Shown: positions 29,584-36,644 of the stretch, in pieces
Layout: the number at the start of each line of letters is the position of its first letter
Numbering within the stretch: the stretch's first letter is position 1
Source of the DNA: Azospirillum sp.
GTDB lineage: Bacteria > Pseudomonadota > Alphaproteobacteria > Azospirillales > Azospirillaceae
Length of the DNA stretch: 64,000 nucleotides
Assembly: GCA_027486405.1 (NCBI GenBank)
Contig: JAIXPD010000020.1
Coordinates: forward strand, 62,001-126,000
Direction of reading: 5' to 3'
Made by a program: the position numbers and the translations under genes
The notes under the pieces: model-generated
Told to the model about the DNA's origin: nothing
What the model saw: the letters and a program-made list of their open reading frames with translations, nothing else
Database searches by the model: none

Positions 29584-29659
29584 GGGGCCGTAGCTCAGCT
29601 GGGAGAGCGACGCGTTCGCAATGCGTAGGTCGGGAGTTCGATCCTCCTCGGCTCCACCA
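29584..29659 (+). tRNA. tRNA-Ala (anticodon CGC)
   Basis: A full cloverleaf can be folded. The acceptor stem GGGGCCG pairs with CGGCTCC and includes the G3-U70 wobble that marks alanine tRNAs. The D arm is TAGCTCAGCTGGGAGAGC, the anticodon loop TTCGCAA has anticodon CGC, and the T arm contains GTTCGATCC. The CCA end is encoded. It stands alone. Confidence 0.97.
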
Positions 29660-29664
29660 ATTTC

Positions 29665-29681
29665 CCTCTGTTTGACAGAGG
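29665..29681 (+). terminator. Possible weak terminator after tRNA-Ala
   Basis: CCTCTGT (29665-29671) pairs with ACAGAGG (29675-29681) around a three-base loop, 5 bases after the tRNA. Only a short T-rich tail (TTGCGTT) follows, so termination may be incomplete. Confidence 0.4.
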
Positions 29682-29865
29682 TTGCGTTCAGCAAGAAAAT
29701 ACGCTGATGAATGGATTCCCCGTCGGAAGGTTCCGGTCGGGCTTTTTGCTTTTTGGCGCATGGTTGGCGCATGGATTGAATGGGCGCATGGGCGTGCGCT
29801 GTGACTGGCCAGAGTGCCATCCCGTTGGCCCTGCTCGGTTTGCCGGATTCGGTTTGGGCCGTCCC

Positions 29866-31047
29866 TTACAATTCCTGCGGCAGCACGATGGTGACGCTGG
29901 TCCCCTGGCCGGGTTGGCTGTCGATGGCCAGACGGCCGCCCATCGGGCCGGTGACGGTGTTGAACACCACCGCCAGACCAAGCCCCTTGTGCCCGCGCCC
30001 GCGCGCGGTGGTGAAAAAGGCGTCGGTCAGCACCGGCAGATGAGCGGCGGCGATGCCACCCCCGCTGTCGCGCAGGGTGATGCGCCACGCGCGCTTGCCC
30101 TCCAGCGTGGTTGGGTCCAGGGCGATCGTGACCTGACCCGCGCCGGTTCCATTCGGGTGGATGTGGGTCGGATAGGCGTGGGCGCGGACGTTGTCGAGCA
30201 GGTGGTGGACGACCCGGTCCAGATGGGCGGCGTGGCCCAGCCACGGGCAGGGATCGCCGGGGGGAATGGTGATGGACAGCCCGCAATCGGGGTGCTGCGC
30301 CAGAAACAGGGCGGCGGCCTGTTCCACCACCTCGCGCGCGTCCAACCCATCCAGCGGGCCGGTGTGTTGGCAGGCGGCGATGGCGGTGAAGGCCTCCACC
30401 AACTCCACCGCGCGGGCGAGGTTGGATTGCAGCAACGCGGTCGGTTCCCGCACATCCTCCATCCCCATCACCGCCAAATCCTGCAAATGGCTGGCGGCGG
30501 TGACGCAGACGCCCAGCGGCGTGTTCAACTCGTGCGCCAGACCGGTGACGGCCTGGGTGATGGCGCGATGGCGGGCCAGCGCGGATTCCGCCTGCCGGGC
30601 GCGGCGTTCCAAATCCTCGCGCACCACCCGTTCCGACACGTCGCGGATCATCCGGCTCAACTCGCGCAGCAGCTTGGCCAGCAGATCGGGCGAGGGCGAG
30701 ATCAGCGACAGGAACAGGTCGCGTTCCAGTTCGAACACCGTCACCGGCGTGGCGGCGATGATGGAGGCCGACCGGGTCCCGCCATCGACCAGCGCCATTT
30801 CGCCGAAACACTCCCCGGCCTGCCGGAACCCGACCTCCACCTGTCCGCCGACGCCGTCGCTGCGGACCACGCGCACGGTTCCCGACAGCAGGACATAGAG
30901 GGATTGCGCCTCCGTCCCCTCGCGCATCAGCACATGGCCGGGCGGGGCCTCGAACACCCTGCCTTGCGCCTCCACCGCCGCGCGTTCGGCGGCCGTGAAG
31001 GAATCGAACAGGGCAATCCCGTCGAGAGCGCCGCAAGGGGTGGGCAT
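29866..31047 (-). CDS. Histidine kinase with N-terminal cyclic-nucleotide-binding domain
   Basis: The 393-residue soluble protein has a cNMP/CRP-type sensor domain (about residues 10-125) with the phosphate-loop-like GECFGEMALVDGGTRSAS, then a HisKA box GLAHELNTPLG with His172 and an ATPase domain (N box LLDNVRAHAY, G1 RDSGGGI, G2 GHKGLGLAVV). The Arg in TRSAS occupies the position used for cyclic nucleotide phosphate binding, so cAMP or cGMP sensing is possible. No response regulator gene is close. The ATG at 31047 gives the natural family start. Confidence 0.9.
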   Translation of the reverse strand: MPTPCGALDGIALFDSFTAAERAAVEAQGRVFEAPPGHVLMREGTEAQSLYVLLSGTVRVVRSDGVGGQVEVGFRQAGECFGEMALVDGGTRSASIIAATPVTVFELERDLFLSLISPSPDLLAKLLRELSRMIRDVSERVVREDLERRARQAESALARHRAITQAVTGLAHELNTPLGVCVTAASHLQDLAVMGMEDVREPTALLQSNLARAVELVEAFTAIAACQHTGPLDGLDAREVVEQAAALFLAQHPDCGLSITIPPGDPCPWLGHAAHLDRVVHHLLDNVRAHAYPTHIHPNGTGAGQVTIALDPTTLEGKRAWRITLRDSGGGIAAAHLPVLTDAFFTTARGRGHKGLGLAVVFNTVTGPMGGRLAIDSQPGQGTSVTIVLPQEL

Positions 31048-31157
31048 GGTGGTCGATGACTCCGGGCTTAGGATCCTCGGAGTATAACCATTGGCCGGGG
31101 CGGGGGCGAGACGCTATCGGTCCCGTTTGCGCATCGAATCTTGCGAATCGCGGGCGT

Positions 31158-31628
31158 TCAGCGGTCGGGACGGACGCGGGCCAGCCATGCGGCCGCCCCT
31201 TGCGCGCACAGGTCGTACACCTGTTCGAAGCCACGCGCGTCGCCGTAATAGGGATCGGGCGTGTCGCGCAGGCCGCTGTCGGGTGCGGCGTCCAGGAACA
31301 GCGACAGGCTGGCCGTGGCGTCCGCCGGGGCCAACCGTCGCAACTGTTCCAAATGGCCGCTGTCCATCGCCAGGATGTGATCGAACGCGTAAAAATCATC
31401 CAGCGCCACCTTGCGGGCGCGCAGGCCGGACAGATCGACGCCCCGCGCCTTGGCCGTTTTCACGGTGCGCGGGTCGGGCGGTTCGCCGATGTGGTAGCCG
31501 TGGGTTCCGGCGGAATCGGCACCGATGCGCCCCTCCAACCCGGCCTGGGCGACGAGGTGACGGAACACCCCCTCCGCCGTGGGGGAACGGCAGATGTTGC
31601 CGGTGCAGACGAACAGAAGCGTCACCAT
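31158..31628 (-). CDS. Low-molecular-weight protein-tyrosine phosphatase
   Basis: This 156-residue cytoplasmic phosphatase starts MVTLLFVCTGNICRSP, which contains the CX5R phosphate-binding loop with its nucleophilic Cys. The general-acid loop is DTPDPYYG near the C-terminus. Such enzymes act on phosphotyrosine proteins, often regulators of polysaccharide export, or on phosphoarginine. No tyrosine kinase gene is nearby. The ATG at 31628 has GGAGG nine bases upstream; a TTG at 31634 is too close to that site. Confidence 0.93.
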   Translation of the reverse strand: MVTLLFVCTGNICRSPTAEGVFRHLVAQAGLEGRIGADSAGTHGYHIGEPPDPRTVKTAKARGVDLSGLRARKVALDDFYAFDHILAMDSGHLEQLRRLAPADATASLSLFLDAAPDSGLRDTPDPYYGDARGFEQVYDLCAQGAAAWLARVRPDR

Positions 31629-31781
31629 GGCCAACGGCCTCCACAGGTCGAACGAGGGAGGAGGCTAAAGCGGATCGGGCGAAAGCGGAATGGATTTGAC
31701 GCGGGGGGCCAGTGGAGCGGGCAGGCCGCCTCCCGAAATCGCTCGGGTTGCGGCCTGCGCCACGGTCTATGCCCGTCCTGC

Positions 31782-32009
31782 TCAGGACTGGGTGGTTTTG
31801 GCGGCGGACTGGCGTTGGCGGCGGTATTCGTCAACCGGCAAACCGCCGACTCCCCAATCCTCGAACGCCACCTCGTCGATGACGATGAAGGTGGTCGCCG
31901 GGTCCTTGTTCAGAACCTCGGCCAGCAGATCGGTGACTCCCCGGATCAGCGCGGCCTTTTGGTCGGGCGTGGCGTTCTCTCGGGTGATCTTGATGTTCAC
32001 ATAGGGCAT
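31782..32009 (-). CDS. 4-oxalocrotonate tautomerase-like protein
   Basis: The 75-residue protein starts MPYVNIKI, so the catalytic Pro1 will be exposed after Met removal, as in the tautomerase superfamily. The length fits the 60-80 residue subgroup. The natural substrate is unknown; members act in aromatic compound breakdown or on small halo- or keto-acids. It follows the NTF2-like gene by 12 bases and the GST gene, and probably belongs to their operon. Confidence 0.9.
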   Translation of the reverse strand: MPYVNIKITRENATPDQKAALIRGVTDLLAEVLNKDPATTFIVIDEVAFEDWGVGGLPVDEYRRQRQSAAKTTQS

Positions 32010-32021
32010 GGCGGGGTGTCC

Positions 32022-32432
32022 TCATCCGATCGCTGGAGCGTCGATCGGTTCGCTGTGGAAAACCTTGGCGATGATTTGCCAACGCCCATCGAGGAAGACG
32101 AGCGTCAGCAGATCGATGAAGCGTTTCGGCCCGATGGCGCACGCGACGCGGGCAAAGCCGGTGACGGGACCGGCGAATTCAATCGCCAGGATGCGGTCGG
32201 CCCGCGCCTCGTTCCGGCTGGCGGGGGACGGGCGTTGATCGACGACGGCGAAATACTCGGCCATGGTCCGGTGCAGCAGAGCGCCGTCGCTGGCGCTGGC
32301 GTAGATCGCCTGCGGGTGGAACACGGCGCGCAGCCGTTGGGTGTCGCTGTGGTGCAGACCATCGAAATACTGCCCCAGCAGGGCGATCACCGCGCCAAAG
32401 CGGGGATCGCCCGCGAACGCCGCCGCGCTCAC
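32022..32432 (-). CDS. NTF2-like (lumazine-binding type) protein
   Basis: This 136-residue protein has the NTF2-like cone fold, shown by the pattern LLGQYFDGLHHSD...LRAVFHPQA near the start and LTLVFLDGRWQIIAKVFH at the end. Proteins of this subgroup are small enzymes or binding proteins of unclear function. It starts with GTG at 32432, overlapping the TGA of the GST gene (GTGA), which implies coupled translation. Confidence 0.82.
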   Translation of the reverse strand: MSAAAFAGDPRFGAVIALLGQYFDGLHHSDTQRLRAVFHPQAIYASASDGALLHRTMAEYFAVVDQRPSPASRNEARADRILAIEFAGPVTGFARVACAIGPKRFIDLLTLVFLDGRWQIIAKVFHSEPIDAPAIG

Positions 32433-33040
32433 GCCGCCAACCCTTCGGCCCGCAGCGCCGCTTGAACGGCGGGGCGCTCGGCCACCCGCGCGGCCAGAGC
32501 CGCCAGTTTCGGCCAATGGCCGAGGTCAACACCGCTCGGGCCGGTCCAGGTCGTCATCACGAAGGCATACGCGTCGGCGACCGAGAAATTGTCGCCCAGC
32601 AGATGGGGACGACCGTCGGCCAAGGTGCGTTCCAGATGATCCAGGCGAACGGCAACCTTGGCGCGGGCCGCTTCCTTCGCGTCGGCCGTGCTGGTCGGGG
32701 TGAACAGCGGGGCGAACGCCTTGTGGAGTTCCGAAGACAGGAAATTCAGCAACTCGTGCAAGCGGACGCGGTCGCGCGTGCCGTTGGCCGGGGCCAGACC
32801 GGAGTCGGGATGTTGATCGGCGATGAATTGGACGATTGCGACGCCTTCGGTCAGCAGATCGCCATCGTCAAGCCGCAGCGCCGGGACATAGCCCTTGGGG
32901 TTGATGCTGTGGAAATCGACGCCGTGTTCCGTGCGGTGGGTGGCGGTGTCGACCCGCTCCAGCGTGAAGGTGGCCCCCACCTCGCGCAGGCAAATGTGGG
33001 GCGACAACGAACAGGCACCAGGGGCGTAATAGAGCTTCAT
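32429..33040 (-). CDS. Beta-class-like glutathione S-transferase
   Basis: This 203-residue protein starts MKLYYAPGACSLSPHICLREV, the classic beginning of bacterial beta-class GSTs with Tyr5 and Cys10 near the glutathione site. The cis-Pro loop is KGYVPALRL, followed by LTEGVAIVQFIAD. It may detoxify electrophiles with glutathione. It leads a three-gene set with an NTF2-like protein and a tautomerase and is divergent from an HxlR regulator gene. GGAG precedes the ATG. Confidence 0.93.
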   Translation of the reverse strand: MKLYYAPGACSLSPHICLREVGATFTLERVDTATHRTEHGVDFHSINPKGYVPALRLDDGDLLTEGVAIVQFIADQHPDSGLAPANGTRDRVRLHELLNFLSSELHKAFAPLFTPTSTADAKEAARAKVAVRLDHLERTLADGRPHLLGDNFSVADAYAFVMTTWTGPSGVDLGHWPKLAALAARVAERPAVQAALRAEGLAA

Positions 33041-33091
33041 CGGATGATCTCCGCAGTGTGTCGGGATGACGCGCCAACGGTAGCCAGGGCT

Positions 33092-33114
33092 GTTACCTTT
33101 GTATATCAGGTAAC
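33092..33114. promoter_or_regulatory. Candidate HxlR operator
   Basis: GTTACC (33092-33097) and GGTAAC (33109-33114) form a perfect inverted repeat with an 11-base AT-rich centre (TTTGTATATCA). It lies between the divergent GST and HxlR genes, 52 bases before the GST start. The half-site spacing of 17 bases suits a winged-helix dimer. Confidence 0.6.
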
Positions 33115-33186
33115 TTTATGTTATCACTGTTTCCAGTAACCGGGCCGTAACCGGATTCGTTCCCCTTCCGTGGTGTGGCGGTGTCA

Positions 33187-33585
33187 ATGGTCTTGAAAGT
33201 TCGAAAAAGCAGAGCCGAACGTCTGCCGCCAACCTGCGAGGTGGGCGAATGCATGAGCCTGCTGGGCGGGGCCTGGACCCCCAACGTGATCTGGCATCTC
33301 AGCGGGGGACCCCGGCGATTTGGCGAGTTGCGGGTCGACATGCCGGGCATTTCCGCCAAGATGTTGAGCGCCCGGCTGAAGGATTTGGAGGAGAAGGGCG
33401 TCATCCGCCGCACCGTGGTCGCCACCTCGCCCCCGTCGGTGGACTACGCGCTGTCCGATCTGGGACGGGATCTCGTTCCCGCCATCACCGCGATCGCCGA
33501 CGTGGGCGCGCGGTTGAAGGCCCGCCGTTTGGCGGCTGCGGCGGCCGAACACGACGTCATGGGGCAGCCAGAGGAGAAAGGGTGA
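33187..33585 (+). CDS. HxlR-family transcriptional regulator
   Basis: This 132-residue winged-helix protein carries the family's N-terminal Cys (PPTCEVGECMSLLGGAWTPNVIW) and the DNA-binding helix region LRVDMPGISAKMLSARLKDLEEKGVI. HxlR-type regulators often sense aldehydes, quinones or oxidants through this Cys. It is divergent from the GST operon and overlaps the sirtuin gene downstream. The ATG at 33187 is used; GTG codons at 33175 and 33181 are alternatives with no better ribosome site. Confidence 0.9.
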   Translation: MVLKVRKSRAERLPPTCEVGECMSLLGGAWTPNVIWHLSGGPRRFGELRVDMPGISAKMLSARLKDLEEKGVIRRTVVATSPPSVDYALSDLGRDLVPAITAIADVGARLKARRLAAAAAEHDVMGQPEEKG

Positions 33586-34319
33586 TGCCGGTGTTGGACT
33601 TCCTTCGACTGAATCCGACCGATTCCATCGTGATTCTGACCGGGGCCGGGATTTCCCAGGAATCCGGGCTGGACACCTTCCGCTGCGCCGGGGGCATCTG
33701 GTCCAAGGTGGATTTGGAGGATGTGGCGACGCCGCGCGGCTTTGCCCGGAATCCCGATCTGGTCCACCGCTTTTACAACGACCGCCGCCGGGGGCTGCTG
33801 GACCCGGCGATCCAGCCCAACGCGGCGCACGCGGCGCTTGCGGCGTTGGAACGGGGGTGGCGCGGCTCCGTCACCCTGGTGACGCAGAACATCGACGATC
33901 TGCACGAGCGCGCCGGTTCCGCCGGTCCGATCCACATGCACGGCGAATTGCTGAAGGCGGTGTGTCAGCGTTGCCACGCGGTGTCGGACTGCCGCGACGA
34001 TCTGTCGGTGCATGACCTGTGTCTGAGCTGCGGGCGCAAGGGCGGCTTGCGGCCGGATGTCGTGTGGTTTGGCGAAATGCCATACCACATGGACCGCATC
34101 CAGGCGGCGTTGGAGGATTGCGACCTGTTCCTGTCCATCGGCACCTCCGGCCATGTCTACCCCGCCGCCGGTTTCGTGGCGGAGGCCGGGGCGAACGGGG
34201 CGGTGACGGTCGAGCTGAATTTGGACCCGTCGGAGGGCGTCAGCCGCTTTGACCGGGCGATCCAGGGGCCGGCGACCGCCCTGGTTCCGGCTCTGGTCGC
34301 GGAGTTGCTGGCGCTGTGA
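33585..34319 (+). CDS. cobB: NAD-dependent protein deacylase (class III sirtuin)
   Basis: This 244-residue enzyme removes acyl groups from lysines using NAD. Sirtuin motifs are GAGISQESGLDTFR, TQNIDDLHERAG and the catalytic His in HMHGE. The zinc site uses C-x2-C pairs (CQRC, CLSC). The class III signature Tyr-x-x-Arg is present in FYNDRRR, which in the family goes with desuccinylase/demalonylase activity. Its ATG shares a base with the stop of the HxlR gene, with AGGAGAAAGG as ribosome site. A Pat-like acetyltransferase is encoded 18 kb away. Confidence 0.93.
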   Translation: MPVLDFLRLNPTDSIVILTGAGISQESGLDTFRCAGGIWSKVDLEDVATPRGFARNPDLVHRFYNDRRRGLLDPAIQPNAAHAALAALERGWRGSVTLVTQNIDDLHERAGSAGPIHMHGELLKAVCQRCHAVSDCRDDLSVHDLCLSCGRKGGLRPDVVWFGEMPYHMDRIQAALEDCDLFLSIGTSGHVYPAAGFVAEAGANGAVTVELNLDPSEGVSRFDRAIQGPATALVPALVAELLAL

Positions 34320-34966
34320 CGCCGCCCGCCCCGCCCACCGCTCCACCCACCGCTCCGCCCACCGCTCCGGATGCGTTGGCGCGTTTGTTCGCCGAGGCGC
34401 GGGCCTGCACCCGCTGCGCCGACGCGCTGCCGCACGGCTGCCGTCCGGTGCTGCGCGGCTCGACCACCGCCGGGCTGTTGATCATCGGGCAGGCGCCGGG
34501 CGCGCGGGTGCACGCCAGCGGGATCCCGTGGAACGACCCGTCGGGCGACCGGCTGCGGGCGTGGCTGGCGATGGAGCGGACGGCGTTCTTCGACGAATCG
34601 CGGATCGCCATCGTGCCGATGGGGCTGTGCTACCCCGGGACCGCCGCCAAGGGGGGCGATTTCCCACCGCGCCCGGAATGCGCGCCGCTGTGGCACCCGC
34701 CGTTGCGGGCGGCGTTGACCGGGGTGCGCCTGACCCTGTTGGTCGGTGGTTACGCCCAGGCCCGCTATCTGGGTGCCCGGCGCAAGGCGACGATGACCGA
34801 CACCGTGGCGGCGTGGCGGGAGTATGGCCCGGAGTTTCTGCCGCTGCCGCATCCCAGTTGGCGCAACAGCGGCTGGTTGGCGCGCAACCCCTGGTTCGAC
34901 CGCGATCTGGTCCCGGAGTTGCGGGCGCGGGTGGCGGCGGTGCTGGACGGCGGTGCCGGGGAATAA
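34316..34966 (+). CDS. Uracil-DNA glycosylase superfamily protein
   Basis: This 216-residue protein has the core of family 4/5-like uracil-DNA glycosylases: IGQAPGARVHASGIPWNDPSGDRLRAWL at the catalytic region and the C-terminal HPSWRN loop. One C-x2-C pair (ACTRC) plus a nearby Cys may be remains of the Fe-S site. It may remove uracil or another damaged base from DNA, but the branch is poorly studied. It starts with GTG at 34316 overlapping the sirtuin stop (GTGA). A 12-bp tandem repeat encodes P-T-A-P three times at the N-terminus. Confidence 0.85.
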   Translation: MTPPAPPTAPPTAPPTAPDALARLFAEARACTRCADALPHGCRPVLRGSTTAGLLIIGQAPGARVHASGIPWNDPSGDRLRAWLAMERTAFFDESRIAIVPMGLCYPGTAAKGGDFPPRPECAPLWHPPLRAALTGVRLTLLVGGYAQARYLGARRKATMTDTVAAWREYGPEFLPLPHPSWRNSGWLARNPWFDRDLVPELRARVAAVLDGGAGE

Positions 34967-34970
34967 CCCG

Positions 34971-35378
34971 TCAGCCCATCGCCTCGATCCGCTCCATGTC
35001 CTCGTCGGAATGGCCGAAATGGTGGCCGATCTCGTGGATCAGGACATGGCGGACGATGGCGGCCAGATCCTCCCCCGTCTCGCACCAGTAATCCAGGATC
35101 GGGCGGCGGTAGAGAAAGATCATGTCCGGGCCGCCGCGCACGTCGGCCACGCTCTGCCGGGTCAGATCGACGCCGCGATACAGGCCCAGCAGGTCGAAGG
35201 GGCTTTCAAGCTCCATCTCCTGCTCGGTCTCCTCGTCGGGAAAATCCTCGACATGGATGACCAGATTCTGGATCGGGGCCAGCAGCTCCGCCGGAATGGT
35301 CTCCAGGGCGGTGTCGGCCAGACGTTCAAGATCGGCGAGCGTGGGGGCGGTGCCGAAGGGGGGCAGGGGCTGGGTCAT
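34971..35378 (-). CDS. Minimal zincin-like metallopeptidase
   Basis: This 135-residue protein belongs to the small metallopeptidase family (DUF1025-type). Its only striking motif is the zinc site HEIGHHFGHSD, with the extended HExxHxxGxxD pattern, near the C-terminus. It may be a cytoplasmic peptidase; no substrate is known. The ATG at 35378 is preferred to a start at 35426. It converges on the UDG-like gene with a 4-base gap. Confidence 0.88.
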   Translation of the reverse strand: MTQPLPPFGTAPTLADLERLADTALETIPAELLAPIQNLVIHVEDFPDEETEQEMELESPFDLLGLYRGVDLTRQSVADVRGGPDMIFLYRRPILDYWCETGEDLAAIVRHVLIHEIGHHFGHSDEDMERIEAMG

Positions 35379-35722
35379 GAGGGGAAGATAGGGACGGATC
35401 GCGCGTCCGCCAAGCCTTTGCCCCATGGTGCGTTCGGCGGGCGGCGGCGGGGCTGCGGGCAGGGCAATCGGGCGAAGGCTTGAAATTCCTCTATTAGGAC
35501 ATTCGTCATACCCGCGAAGGCGGGGATCCAGAGTTCGCAGAGTGGTTCTGACGGGAAAGCCTGGATCCCTGCCTTCGCGGGGATGACGGTAAATTCTTCA
35601 TATGGGTTTATACACCTTCACCCGATTGCCCTGGGCTGCGGGTTCACCTCAATTCCCACCGACCGGAAAATGCGTTAAGGTTGTGGCGGCTGTATCAATG
35701 TCTTGAAAAAGCAGAGGAAGCG
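35379..35722. other. 344-bp intergenic region holding a mobile-type repeat
   Basis: It lies between the metallopeptidase gene (minus) and the PhnD-like gene (plus). Most of it is the composite inverted-repeat element at 35460-35633. An AGAGGAAG ribosome site precedes the PhnD-like start. I see no gene in it. Confidence 0.75.
35460..35633. repeat. Composite inverted-repeat (MITE- or REP-like) element
   Basis: The inner arms at 35504-35531 and 35561-35588 match as inverted repeats over 28 bases with two mismatches. Each arm contains a small hairpin of the CCCGC-GAAG-GCGGG kind. Outer arms CAGGGCAATCGGGCGAAGG (35460-35478) and its near-perfect mirror (35615-35633, one mismatch) enclose the unit. 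Sequences of the type CCCGCGAAGGCGGGGATCCAG are known as multi-copy repeats in many proteobacteria. There is no coding capacity. Confidence 0.85.
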
Positions 35723-36592
35723 ATGACGCTGGTTCGATGGATGCGCACCGTGGCGGTTCTCACCCTGTCGTTGACGGCGTCGTTGGCGACGCTGTCCACG
35801 CCCGCGCGGGCGGCGGAAGAGAAGGTTTACAAATTCTCCCCCGTCAACCAGTTCGGGATCGAGCTGACCGCGTCCTATTGGAACCCGATCATCCAATACA
35901 TCTCGTCCAAATCCGGGGTGAAGCTGTCCTTGAAGATCGGGCGCACGTCGGCCGACACCACCAGCTTTGTGCTGGCCAAGGAGGTGGAGTTCGCCTTCAC
36001 CAACCATCTGTTCAACGAAAACCGCCGCCAGATGGGGTGGAAGCTGCTGGTCCGCCGCGATTATCCGGCGGTGTACGGCCAGATCCTGACCGCCGCCGAT
36101 TCGCCGATCACCGATCTGGCGCAATTGGCCAACAAGGAGGTCGTCTTCCCCGGCAACGAGGCCTTCATCGCCTACAAAGTCACCTACGCCCATCTGCTGG
36201 AACAGAAAATTCCGGTCAAGGTGGTGTTCGGCGGCAACCATGACGGGGCCTTTGCCCAACTGTTCAGCGGCAAGGCGCAGGCGGTCGGCGTCAATTCCCA
36301 ATTGGTCGATGGCTACGCCCGCCGGGAGAAGAAGAGCTTCCGCACGCTGTGGACCTCCGGCCCCTTCAACGATCTGGCGCTGATGGCCTCGCCGTCGGTT
36401 CCGGCAGCCGATGTGAAGGCCGTGACCGACGCCTTCCTGGGCATGGCCACCGACCCGGCGGGGGCGGCGATCATCAAGCGGGTGTCGGAAACCGTGAAGC
36501 TGGAACCCTTCCGCACCTTCATCCCGGCGCTGGAGGAGGATTACGCCTCCTACATGGAGTTTCACCGGACCTCGCCCGATTTCCTGAAGTGA
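35723..36592 (+). CDS. PhnD-like phosphate/phosphonate-type periplasmic binding protein
   Basis: This 289-residue protein has a signal peptide (cleavage near ARAAEE) and a type 2 periplasmic binding domain of the PhnD group (YKFSPVNQFGIELTASYWNPIIQYISSKSGV...). No ABC permease or ATPase gene follows; the next gene, 52 bases on, is a membrane hybrid histidine kinase. In such pairs the binding protein usually presents its ligand to the kinase sensor domain, so this is probably a sensing subunit. The ligand is unknown. Confidence 0.88.
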   Translation: MTLVRWMRTVAVLTLSLTASLATLSTPARAAEEKVYKFSPVNQFGIELTASYWNPIIQYISSKSGVKLSLKIGRTSADTTSFVLAKEVEFAFTNHLFNENRRQMGWKLLVRRDYPAVYGQILTAADSPITDLAQLANKEVVFPGNEAFIAYKVTYAHLLEQKIPVKVVFGGNHDGAFAQLFSGKAQAVGVNSQLVDGYARREKKSFRTLWTSGPFNDLALMASPSVPAADVKAVTDAFLGMATDPAGAAIIKRVSETVKLEPFRTFIPALEEDYASYMEFHRTSPDFLK

Positions 36593-36644
36593 GCGGGCCG
36601 GTCCCGGACCGTCCCCCATCGCCACGGCCCGTGGGAGCGCAGTC

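Noticed and set aside
29281-29820. Minus-strand open frame across the tRNA with a peptide such as EDRTPDLRIANASLSQLSYGP
   Set aside because: This is the well-known false protein produced by translating tRNA-Ala antisense; the tRNA explains the sequence.
29584-29865. Integration site at the tRNA 3-prime end
   Set aside because: No integrase gene or repeat of the tRNA end is present downstream.
31721-31758. GCAGGCCGC/GCGGCCTGC hairpin as terminator
   Set aside because: No T-run on either strand; it is only an inverted repeat between the tautomerase and phosphatase genes.
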